A DNA stretch of 5,527 nucleotides from Candidatus Nanohalarchaeota archaeon (lineage in GTDB: Archaea > EX4484-52 > B79-G9), in the NCBI GenBank assembly GCA_017610525.1, contig JAFCBW010000084.1, positions 1-5,527 on the forward strand, written 5' to 3'. The notes below the pieces were generated by a model that did not search any database, was not told where the DNA came from, and saw nothing but the letters and a program-made list of their open reading frames with translations. Shown in pieces: positions 1 to 5,527 of the stretch (positions within the stretch are counted from its first letter, which is position 1; the number at the start of each line of letters is the position of its first letter). The translations under genes and the position numbers were made by a program.

Positions 1-1
1 A

Positions 2-1738
2 GAATACACAATAAAAGCCATAGCAAAGTATGCATACAATAACCAGACTGTAGAGGCAACTTCAATAAAGCCCATTAAAGTCATTGCAATACCCATCCTG
101 TGGTACAACAAAAATATTTTTGGTATCGCAGCCTGGAAACTTCTCCTTGCCGGTCTCGTGCTCTTACTGCTCACAGTATCCGGTGCACTCTACATAAGAA
201 AAGAGCAGCGCAAGAAGCGCTATACAGCTACAGTGGACTTCAAGTCACTGCCGCAGCCCGGTGCATTTGCAGCGTTTGTCGGTAATATTGCAGAGACAGG
301 AATGCGTACATTCTTCGACCTCAATAAACTCCAGACCCATACGATTGTCGCCGGTGCAACGGGCAGTGGCAAGACAATGGCTGCACAGGTTCTGGTTGAG
401 GAAGCACTTCTTAAGGGCAAGAATGTGATTGTCTTTGATCCGACAGCTCAATGGACTGGTTTTTTGAGGAAGTGTACCTATAGGAAAATGCTCGCCCAGT
501 ATGGTCATTTCCAGATGAAGCATGGCGATGCAAGAGCATTTAATGGGAATGTCCATACAATACAGAATTCCAGGCAGATTATTGATATAAAGAAGTATAT
601 GATACCCGGTGAGATACATATATTTACAATCAATAAGCTCAAGCCGGAAGAGATTGATTTGTTTATCGCAAGTACTGTCCGGCAGGTGTTCCAGGCAAAT
701 GTGGATGAATCGCAGGAGTTGAAGACACTGATTGTCTATGATGAGGTTCATCGACTGCTTCCGAAGTTCGGTGGCAGCGGGGATGGGTTTGTGCAGATAG
801 AGCGCGCGGTCCGTGAATTCAGGAAGTGGGGTATTGGGTTGATATTAATTTCTCAGGCATTGACCGATTTCATCGGGACCATCAAAGCTAATATCGGTAC
901 TGAAATACAGGTGCGGACCCGCGACGAGAGCGATTTGAAAAGGATTGAAACAAAATACGGGCAAGATATGATGAAATCTATTATCAAGGCAAGTGTCGGT
1001 ACAGGTATGGTTGAAAACGCGGAGTACAATAGGGGCAAGCCGTACTTTATCACATTCAGGCCGCCACTGCACAGTATAATGCGCCTGTCAGATGCAGAAC
1101 TGGAGAACTACAGGAAATACAATGAAAAAATAGATGACCTGCTCTATCAGATAGAGCAATTGAAGGCAGAAGATGTTGATGTGTTTGATATAGAACTTGA
1201 GGTTAAACTTGCGCTTGACAAGTTGAAGATAGGGTCTTTTAGTATGGTTGATATTTATCTTGAGTCACTGGAGCCAAGAATAAAGGCGCATTGGGATAAA
1301 CTTGGCAGGGTGCCCAGAGCACATACTGTTTCGTTTATTGAGGAAAGAGATCTCAAGAATGAGATAGAGAAAGCGAAGAGGTTTCATGAAGTGTATGAGA
1401 TGAAGGAGAAAGGGATTAAGAAGATGCAGGTAGTCGTGCATGTTGATGGAGATAAGGATTTGAAATCCAGCAAGGGAGTGCACACAAAGAGTAAAGGTGT
1501 AAGGGTGGGAGGTAAGAGTAGTCTGGATAATGTGGCATCTCTCAAGGAGCAATATGAGACACTTAAAGAGCAACTTGAGAAAAAGAGAAGGGAAGGCAAA
1601 GATACACCTGTTTTGCAGATGCAGGTTATGAACATACCTGCACTCATACAGATGGCAGAAGCGACAGGTGATAAAAAAGATATATTAACTGCCAGAACAA
1701 AAATAAAAGATATGGAAAAAGAGTTGGATTCACTTTAA
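2..1738 (+). CDS. Membrane-anchored HerA/FtsK-superfamily (DUF87-like) ATPase, 5'-partial
   Basis: The reading frame is open from the left edge (first full codon at 2), so the GTG at 158 is not a credible start: it lies inside a transmembrane helix. Of 578 visible residues, about 1-30 alternate polar and hydrophobic positions like the last strands of a beta-sandwich. Residues ~45-65 (nt ~134-196) form one hydrophobic helix, followed by RKEQRKKR, which places the rest in the cytoplasm. Walker A is GATGSGKT (residues 118-125, nt 353-376). Walker B is LIVYDE (243-248, nt 728-745). A probable arginine-finger region, VREFRKWG, lies at 270-277, followed by LILISQ ending at Gln285 and NIGTEIQVRT at 297-306. 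Together these identify a HerA/DUF87 pumping ATPase, a family of ring-forming DNA or protein translocases. A long helical C-terminal extension (from about 390) includes a charged coiled coil at 512-532. The substrate is unknown. First visible gene of a three-gene array; TAA stop. Superfamily assignment is secure; function and full N-terminus are not. Confidence 0.88.
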   Translation, partial: EYTIKAIAKYAYNNQTVEATSIKPIKVIAIPILWYNKNIFGIAAWKLLLAGLVLLLLTVSGALYIRKEQRKKRYTATVDFKSLPQPGAFAAFVGNIAETGMRTFFDLNKLQTHTIVAGATGSGKTMAAQVLVEEALLKGKNVIVFDPTAQWTGFLRKCTYRKMLAQYGHFQMKHGDARAFNGNVHTIQNSRQIIDIKKYMIPGEIHIFTINKLKPEEIDLFIASTVRQVFQANVDESQELKTLIVYDEVHRLLPKFGGSGDGFVQIERAVREFRKWGIGLILISQALTDFIGTIKANIGTEIQVRTRDESDLKRIETKYGQDMMKSIIKASVGTGMVENAEYNRGKPYFITFRPPLHSIMRLSDAELENYRKYNEKIDDLLYQIEQLKAEDVDVFDIELEVKLALDKLKIGSFSMVDIYLESLEPRIKAHWDKLGRVPRAHTVSFIEERDLKNEIEKAKRFHEVYEMKEKGIKKMQVVVHVDGDKDLKSSKGVHTKSKGVRVGGKSSLDNVASLKEQYETLKEQLEKKRREGKDTPVLQMQVMNIPALIQMAEATGDKKDILTARTKIKDMEKELDSL

Positions 1739-1743
1739 GGTTT

Positions 1744-1748
1744 GTGAT
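1744..1748 (+). promoter_or_regulatory. Ribosome binding site (GTGAT) for the 347-residue coiled-coil gene
   Basis: GTGAT lies five bases before the ATG at 1754 and matches the 3' half of the archaeal Shine-Dalgarno consensus AGGAGGTGAT. It sits in the 15-nt gap after the ATPase stop codon and supports the chosen start. The heptamer GTGATGT recurs before the next gene. Confidence 0.55.
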
Positions 1749-1753
1749 GTAAA

Positions 1754-2797
1754 ATGGGATTATTCGGAAAAAGCAAAGTTGAAGAACTTGACAATGTCAG
1801 GGAAAGCGATGATATTGCACAAGTAGAAGATCATGAGACCGGCAAACTTAAAGCCCATCATGGTTCCGGCAGTGCAAAAATTGACAGGATGCAACTTGAA
1901 ATCGAGTCATTGAAGCTGCAGGTGACATCCCTGAAAGAGCTTATAAAGGAAAATAATGAGCGGTTTACAAGAGTGAATGAACAGATTGGTGAGATACGCA
2001 CATTTGGCACAGAGCGTGAGAAAAAGATACGGGATATTGAGTTAAAATCAGAGAAATCAGTGGCACTTGTAAGTGAAGTCCACCCGGAGACACTTATGGC
2101 TGAACTGCGCAAAGAGACTGCAAAAATGGATGCGCTAAGGGCAAAGATAGATGCGCAGGAAGCAGTTTCAGGCAAGATTATTACTGAATTGAAGGATATA
2201 AAGGTAAACATGGCTGCGTTTCGAGGGATAGAGCAAGTTGTCAAGCTTAACTGGGAGACTACAGAGAATCTCGGGTCAATACAGAAGGTGCAGTCCCTGG
2301 TTGAGCGCCATGCAGACCGCGTCGAGACAATATTTGGACTGGTTGAGAAGAATTTCAAGGAATTTGCAAAGTTCAAGGATATGGCTCATGAACTTGATGG
2401 TTCCTTCAGTGAACTTGGTAAAGAGTTTGACTCTTACAAGGTAAAATTTACAACACTTGCAACTAAGGATGAAATGTTCAGGTTCGAGAAAAGCGCAGGC
2501 GCGCTAATAGAGAAGGCAAGTGATACGCATGACAAATTCATGCATAAGGAAGAGGAATGGAACATGAGAATTGACGAGTTAGGGCATAAGATGGATATGT
2601 GCCTGCGGACAGTAGATAAGCTTGAGGCGAAGAATGTAGATATTATAAGAATATTTAGTACTATTCAGAAAAGCATAGAAGATTTTGAGAAAGTGAAAGT
2701 ATCTGTGTCTGAAAATAGCATGAGAACAGATATGGCAAATCGCCATATTGATTCGCTTCTGGATACTTTGGGCGAACTTGCAGAAGTTAAAAAGTGA
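1754..2797 (+). CDS. Long coiled-coil protein with MGLFGKSK N-terminus, unknown function
   Basis: A 347-residue protein with no enzyme motif. Residues 1-8 (MGLFGKSK) are a short hydrophobic then basic leader. Residues ~9-42 are acidic, polar and probably disordered. Most of the rest, from ~43, is charged heptad-like helix: about 43-150 looks like nearly continuous coiled coil and includes NNERFTRVNEQIGEIR (67-82). A slightly more hydrophobic helical stretch lies around 155-245, and further helices run to the basic end EVKK. There is one cysteine (Cys283), no signal peptide and no transmembrane segment, so it should be cytoplasmic. The NERFxRxxEQIGE(L/I)R-type segment resembles, from memory, hypothetical coiled-coil proteins of DPANN-type archaea; I could not check this. 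It starts 15 nt after the ATPase gene with a GTGAT site, and its TGA stop overlaps the next gene's ribosome site, so co-expression is likely. A structural partner, adaptor or scaffold of the ATPase is an inference from position. Confidence is high that it is a gene, low on role. Confidence 0.85.
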   Translation: MGLFGKSKVEELDNVRESDDIAQVEDHETGKLKAHHGSGSAKIDRMQLEIESLKLQVTSLKELIKENNERFTRVNEQIGEIRTFGTEREKKIRDIELKSEKSVALVSEVHPETLMAELRKETAKMDALRAKIDAQEAVSGKIITELKDIKVNMAAFRGIEQVVKLNWETTENLGSIQKVQSLVERHADRVETIFGLVEKNFKEFAKFKDMAHELDGSFSELGKEFDSYKVKFTTLATKDEMFRFEKSAGALIEKASDTHDKFMHKEEEWNMRIDELGHKMDMCLRTVDKLEAKNVDIIRIFSTIQKSIEDFEKVKVSVSENSMRTDMANRHIDSLLDTLGELAEVKK

Positions 2798-2798
2798 T
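2794..2798 (+). promoter_or_regulatory. Ribosome binding site overlapping the preceding stop codon
   Basis: GTGAT here contains the TGA stop (2795-2797) of the preceding gene and lies three bases before the ATG at 2802. It favours 2802 over the in-frame ATG at 2748, which is buried in the upstream gene and would add an 18-residue out-of-frame readout of it. The overlap suggests translational coupling. The three-base spacing is short. Confidence 0.5.
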
Positions 2799-2801
2799 GT
2801 T

Positions 2802-3350
2802 ATGAAGAAAGTGAAAACTGGTATCCTGTCGAAAATAAAACATGCAGTGTCAAGAAATAATGCTGTGGTTTACCCTGCATCTGTAAAACATGAGAATCTG
2901 GAATTTTACAGAAAACTGAAAGTTGTCCAGAGACTGATAAGGAATGCGGATAAGGATTCCAAGAAATCTGTAAAGGGAAATGCATTGGCTTTGGAGTTAT
3001 GCCAAAATAAGATTTCCGGACTTGAAAAGAGGTGTATGGGTATTGTTTCGGATATTAAGAAGATTAGTTGTCATGTTGATGACAGGGAAAAGACAAGCGA
3101 ATCTCAAAAAATTAGTGTGAATACTATGCTTGCACATGAAAGGGAGATAGGAATCCTTAAAGGAACATGCAGTGTATTGTCTAAAGATATTGGCCGGGTT
3201 CAGCATACTGTTGAGGGAATCAGCAGGAAGAATGTGGATAGGAGTGTGAAAGAGAACATCCACAATATCTCTCTGCTTGAGAAGAAAGTTGATGCTCTTT
3301 CAGAGGCGTGCCTGGTGATGTCAAAGGAGTTAAAAGCGCGTACTGCCTAG
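2802..3350 (+). CDS. Small coiled-coil protein with degenerate repeats, unknown function
   Basis: A 182-residue basic, helical protein starting MKKVKTG. I chose the ATG at 2802 because GTGAT lies just upstream and the start then follows the previous stop by 4 nt; the longer in-frame option from 2748 runs over the neighbour's coding sequence. Residues ~1-30 are basic, and 31-68 a charged helix. Three related segments follow, beginning near residues 70 (ISGLEKRCMGIVSDIKKI), 116 (IGILKGTCSVLSKDIGRV) and 156 (ISLLEKKVDALSEACLVM): roughly I-[SG]-x-L followed by a helix with spaced hydrophobics. Cysteines occur at 67, 78, 90, 123 and 170, unlike its cysteine-poor neighbour. There is no signal peptide, transmembrane segment or catalytic motif. 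As last gene of the array it may act with the ATPase and the larger coiled-coil protein, but only position supports this. Its TAG stop overlaps the enolase stop on the other strand. I do not recognise the family. Confidence 0.75.
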   Translation: MKKVKTGILSKIKHAVSRNNAVVYPASVKHENLEFYRKLKVVQRLIRNADKDSKKSVKGNALALELCQNKISGLEKRCMGIVSDIKKISCHVDDREKTSESQKISVNTMLAHEREIGILKGTCSVLSKDIGRVQHTVEGISRKNVDRSVKENIHNISLLEKKVDALSEACLVMSKELKARTA

Positions 3351-4630
3351 TTTCCAAAGCTTAGTTTTGAGTATTTTGCGGCGCTTCCAAGACTCTCTTC
3401 AATCCTTATGAGCTCGTTGTATTTTGCGCACCTGTCGCTTCTTGCAGGGGCGCCGAATTTTGTCTGGTTTGCGCCGATGCCCATCACAAGGTCTGCTATG
3501 AAGGGGTCTTCTGTTTCGCCTGAGCGGTGAGATACGACGACGGTCCAGTTGTTTTTGAATGCGAGGTTTGCGGCCGCTATTGATTCTGTTAATGTGCCTA
3601 CCTGGTTGACTTTGAGGAGGAGTGAGTTGCATGCGCCTGTTTCAAGTGCTTTTTTTATGCGCTCTACGTTTGTTACAAGGAGGTCGTCGCCGACAATTTG
3701 CGTTTTGTTGCCTACTTCTTTTGTCATGGCGGCAAAGCCTTCGAAGTCGTTTTCTGCGAAGCCGTCTTCGATTGAGATTATCCCATATTTGTCTATCAGT
3801 TCTTTGTAAAAGTCTATCATTTCAAGGGATGTCATCTGTTTTCCGCGGACATTGTAGGTGCCGTCTTTGTAAAATTCGCTTGCTGCCGGGTCTAGCGCGA
3901 ATTTGACCTGTCCTGCGTAGCCGGCTTGTTCTACTGCTTTTAGCATGAGTTCGAGGCGCTCTTCTACGCTTTGTATCGGCGGGGCAAAGCCGCCTTCGTC
4001 TGCGATGTTTGTGCCGCCTGCGCCGAATTTTTGTTTCAGGAGCCCTTTGAGTGTGTGGTATGTCTCTGCGCACATTCTTACGGCTTCAGTGAAGTTTTTT
4101 GCGCCTATGGGCATCAGCATGTGTTCCTGTGGGTCGTTTTCTATTCCTGCATGTTTGCCGCCGTTCATGACGTTCATCTGTGGAACTGGCATGATGAATT
4201 CGTTTTTGTTGCCTGAGAGCTGCGCGAGGCGCTCGTGGAGGGGGATGTTTGCGAGTCTTGCTGATACTTTTGCTGCTGCGATGCTTACGCCGAGGATGGC
4301 GTTTGCGCCGAGAACGGATTTGTTTTTGGTGCCGTCGAGTTCTATCATCTTATTATCGAGTTCTTCCTGGTTCCTGCAGTCCATGCCGATGATCTCTTTT
4401 GCGATTATGTTGTTTACGTTGTTTACGGCTTTCAGGACGCCTTTTCCCATGTATCTTTGTTCGTTGTCTCTTAGCTCTACTGCTTCGTAAGAGCCTGTGG
4501 ATGCGCCGGAGGGGATAAGTGCGCGCTTTATTATGTTTCCTGCTTTTAGGTCAACTTCTACTGTAGGGTTGCCTCTTGAGTCTAGTATCTCTCTTGCTTT
4601 AATCTTTGTTATCTCGAATTCTGATGTCAT
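3347..4630 (-). CDS. eno: Enolase (phosphopyruvate hydratase)
   Basis: A complete 427-residue enolase, normal family length, which interconverts 2-phosphoglycerate and phosphoenolpyruvate in cytoplasmic glycolysis/gluconeogenesis using Mg2+. Landmarks visible in order: the mobile loop SGASTGSYEAVELRD (41-55), NGGKHAG (156-162, with His160), QEH (Glu169), DEGGFAP (Glu212), metal ligands Asp247 in ALDPAASEF, Glu288 in IEDGF and an Asp of GDDLLVTN (315-316), the enolase signature LLLKVNQVGTLTES (337-350) with catalytic Lys340, SHRSGE (367-372), and Lys391 in QTKFGAPARSDR. All expected catalytic and metal residues appear present. QEH and NGGKHAG differ slightly from the commoner QEF/QEY and other NGGxHA forms; this looks like lineage variation. 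The ATG at 4630 has GAGGTG seven bases upstream. The gene is monocistronic as seen here, convergent with the coiled-coil array and overlapping it by 4 nt. The opposite strand has long open frames within it, which are codon-bias shadows. Confidence 0.98.
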   Translation of the reverse strand: MTSEFEITKIKAREILDSRGNPTVEVDLKAGNIIKRALIPSGASTGSYEAVELRDNEQRYMGKGVLKAVNNVNNIIAKEIIGMDCRNQEELDNKMIELDGTKNKSVLGANAILGVSIAAAKVSARLANIPLHERLAQLSGNKNEFIMPVPQMNVMNGGKHAGIENDPQEHMLMPIGAKNFTEAVRMCAETYHTLKGLLKQKFGAGGTNIADEGGFAPPIQSVEERLELMLKAVEQAGYAGQVKFALDPAASEFYKDGTYNVRGKQMTSLEMIDFYKELIDKYGIISIEDGFAENDFEGFAAMTKEVGNKTQIVGDDLLVTNVERIKKALETGACNSLLLKVNQVGTLTESIAAANLAFKNNWTVVVSHRSGETEDPFIADLVMGIGANQTKFGAPARSDRCAKYNELIRIEESLGSAAKYSKLSFGN

Positions 4631-4637
4631 TGTATAG

Positions 4638-4643
4638 CACCTC
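4638..4643 (-). promoter_or_regulatory. eno: Ribosome binding site (GAGGTG) of enolase
   Basis: Read on the minus strand this is GAGGTG, seven bases before the enolase ATG and a six-base match to the archaeal consensus AGGAGGTGAT. It is the strongest ribosome site in the window and fixes the enolase start. Confidence 0.8.
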
Positions 4644-4676
4644 GTATTTTGTTGAATTATTCCTATTCCTTAATAT

Positions 4677-4706
4677 CATATATATTTCATGATTTTTTTT
4701 ATATGT
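4677..4706. promoter_or_regulatory. AT-rich candidate archaeal promoter (TATA boxes), possibly bidirectional
   Basis: On the minus strand AAATATATA (4679-4687) would put a start of transcription about 25 bases downstream, near 4655-4660, giving enolase a short leader of roughly 25-30 nt that includes its GAGGTG. A second element at 4697-4705 reads TTTTATATG on the plus strand and CATATAAAA on the minus strand. It could serve enolase with a longer leader or the plus-strand small ORF at 4818. These are pattern matches in an AT-rich tract; no clear BRE was defined, and which box is used is unknown. Confidence 0.4.
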
Positions 4707-4817
4707 TGTGTTATCCATGGGTGATTGGGATATCCTTAATTTCGCTAATGTTTTTCAGGTTTCTTTGTGTTGTTTGTATGTCTGCTGAGGTTGTCTTCGG
4801 ATTTCGTGAAAATTAAG

Positions 4818-4937
4818 ATGCGGCAAAGGAAGGAGGCGCTGTTGTCAGGAGGGCAAGAATCCTGGTGTGAAAGTTGTTTCAGAGGAAAAAATTGTCCTGA
4901 CTTGCGCAAGGGGAAGAGAGTTGCCTGTAAGAAGTAG
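4818..4937 (+). CDS. Candidate small four-cysteine protein (39 residues)
   Basis: A short frame with a non-random product: a basic N-terminus, then WCESC, FRGKNCPDL, and a basic tail ending VACKK. The four cysteines are at 17, 20, 26 and 37 (CxxC-x5-CP-x10-C), a spacing compatible with a small zinc-binding knuckle or a redox/metal site. The frame is closed by TAA at 4746-4748, so at most about 62 codons are available. Possible starts are GTG 4806, ATG 4818 (GTGA eight bases upstream) and TTG 4842 (AGGAGG at 4831-4836, five bases upstream, giving 31 residues); the start is therefore uncertain. It lies between enolase, which is transcribed away from it, and the right-edge gene, which converges on it and ends 17 nt beyond its stop. 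It could instead be a remnant of a larger gene or a chance frame. The cysteine spacing is what makes it worth annotating; I do not recognise the family with certainty. Confidence 0.45.
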   Translation: MRQRKEALLSGGQESWCESCFRGKNCPDLRKGKRVACKK

Positions 4938-4954
4938 TTTTTCTGGTCTGTTTT

Positions 4955-5527
4955 TTACGTTTTTGGGAGTTGCATGCTTTGAGAATTGTCGTCAGGAACG
5001 AGGGAAGTTGCAATGACTGCCACAATGATTACGATAATTATGATTACCATGATTATAAGTAGCGGGCTTCCGCCGCCATTGTCATCTTCATCTGAGCATT
5101 CCTCCTCATATTCGCAGTCTTCGCATGAGCAGTCTTCGTCTTCATCCCATTCGCAGTCACCGTCATAATCGCAGTCTTCGCCTGTGTCTGAGCATTCGGG
5201 TTCATTTTGGCAGTCCTGATAGCAGCTGGTGCATGTTTCACTGTCGTCGCAGTTGCCATCCCCGCATACTGCTTTAGTTGACTCCAGTTTTTCAATTGCC
5301 GTGTCTATTTTGTCTGCTCTGCTCATGATTCCTGTCAGCATGGACTTTGCCTCTTTGTATTGGCCATTGTTGTAGTGGCTTGTCATCTCAGTTATATCTG
5401 CCTGCAGGCCAGTCAGATCTTTTTCTATAGAGGTTGTATCTCCTGTTAACTTATCTGTGCGCGTATTCATTGCTTTTCGTTTATTGTCGATATTGCCAAT
5501 GTCCATTTTAAAGTCTTTAATCACTTC
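4955..5527 (-). CDS. Cysteine/acid-rich surface protein with C-terminal membrane anchor, 5'-partial
   Basis: The frame is open to the right edge (GAA at 5525-5527 precedes a GTG at 5522-5524), so this is probably the C-terminal part of a longer protein. Numbering from that GTG: residues 1-82 are hydrophilic helix, including NNGQYKEAKSML (52-63), probably coiled or TPR-like. Residues 87-143 hold 12 cysteines among many Asp/Glu. They open with CGDGNCDDSETCTSCYQDC (87-105), the CGDGxCxxxExCxxCxxDC module known from archaeal and bacterial exported proteins, and continue with DCDYDGDC and further Cys-Asp/Glu runs to 143. Residues ~154-175 are a strongly hydrophobic helix, followed by a short tail ending in TAA. 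The arrangement suggests a type I surface protein whose disulfide-bonded, possibly calcium-binding stalk lies outside the cell; that would need a signal peptide upstream of the window. GTG 5524 or ATG 5506 could be true starts, but neither gives a signal peptide. The tail lacks a basic cluster, so topology is not certain. Specific function unknown. Confidence 0.75.
   Translation of the reverse strand, partial: EVIKDFKMDIGNIDNKRKAMNTRTDKLTGDTTSIEKDLTGLQADITEMTSHYNNGQYKEAKSMLTGIMSRADKIDTAIEKLESTKAVCGDGNCDDSETCTSCYQDCQNEPECSDTGEDCDYDGDCEWDEDEDCSCEDCEYEEECSDEDDNGGGSPLLIIMVIIIIVIIVAVIATSLVPDDNSQSMQLPKT
5112..5181. repeat. Short imperfect repeats encoding Glu/Asp-Cys runs
   Basis: The 13-mer tcgcagtcttcgc occurs at 5112-5124 and 5169-5181. 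Its core gcagtcttcg recurs at 5129-5138, and tcgcagtc at 5151-5158. On the minus strand these encode repeated Glu-Asp-Cys-type units of the cysteine-rich module. They are short and degenerate, and probably reflect local duplication or codon reuse in a low-complexity region rather than a separate element. Confidence 0.5.

Noticed and set aside
245..751. A 168-codon open frame on the minus strand opposite the ATPase
   Set aside because: It overlaps the Walker A coding region of a clear HerA-type gene and its product has no recognisable pattern; a shadow.
2748..2801. Upstream in-frame ATG extending the small coiled-coil protein by 18 residues
   Set aside because: The extension overlaps the end of the preceding gene and has no ribosome site of its own, while 2802 has GTGAT just upstream.
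3945..4490. A 181-codon open frame on the plus strand opposite enolase
   Set aside because: It is antisense to well-conserved enolase codons and its product is a low-quality Ser/Phe/Pro-rich sequence; this is a codon-bias shadow.
4718..4789. Plus-strand 23-codon frame starting ATGGGTGATTGG
   Set aside because: No ribosome site, a very short product and no motif; nothing separates it from a chance frame.
4886..4891. Six-T run on the minus strand as terminator of the right-edge gene
   Set aside because: It is short, lies more than 60 bases past the stop and falls inside the plus-strand small ORF; too weak to annotate.
4844..4901. Seven-base inverted repeat GTCAGGA ... TCCTGAC as a possible RNA hairpin
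   Set aside because: The 44-base loop and lack of extension at either end make it likely to be chance, and it lies within the small ORF.
5053..5295. Alternative minus-strand frame through the cysteine-rich region
   Set aside because: Its Ala/Thr/Lys-rich product comes from the repetitive codons of the true frame, which carries the recognisable cysteine module and membrane helix.

Overview
The window looks archaeal, most likely from an uncultivated DPANN-type lineage (Woesearchaeota, Pacearchaeota, Diapherotrites or similar). Three things point there. Starts are preceded by GTGAT or GAGGTG, which fit the archaeal 16S anti-Shine-Dalgarno. TATA-like rather than -35/-10-like AT tracts lie upstream of the enolase gene. 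The gene families are a membrane-anchored HerA/DUF87 ATPase with coiled-coil partners, and a membrane protein carrying a CGDGxCxxxExCxxCxxDC cysteine module. The taxon is an inference from family resemblance; no rRNA gene or other decisive marker is present.

Layout. Positions 2-3350 (+) hold a tight three-gene array. First is the 3' part of a gene for a protein with an apparently extracytoplasmic end-piece, one transmembrane helix and a cytoplasmic HerA/FtsK-superfamily ATPase (open at the left edge). Then come a 347-residue coiled-coil protein and a 182-residue coiled-coil protein. Gaps are 15 and 4 nt, and the second and third starts carry the same GTGATGT leader motif. Positions 3347-4630 (-) encode a complete enolase that converges on the array so tightly that the two TAG stop codons share one CTAG palindrome. 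Positions 4631-4954 hold the enolase leader, AT-rich possible promoter elements for either direction, and a 39-codon ORF (+) encoding a four-cysteine peptide. Positions 4955-5527 (-) hold the C-terminal part of a membrane protein: a helical segment, a cysteine- and acid-rich module and a C-terminal transmembrane helix, open at the right edge.

How they fit. The ATPase and its two coiled-coil neighbours are probably co-transcribed and are the most interesting part: a candidate membrane-associated machine of unknown function. Enolase is housekeeping glycolysis/gluconeogenesis and is not obviously related to it. The right-edge gene is probably a surface protein and is separate in orientation. I saw no mobile element, CRISPR array, tRNA or rRNA. 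Both edge genes are incomplete.
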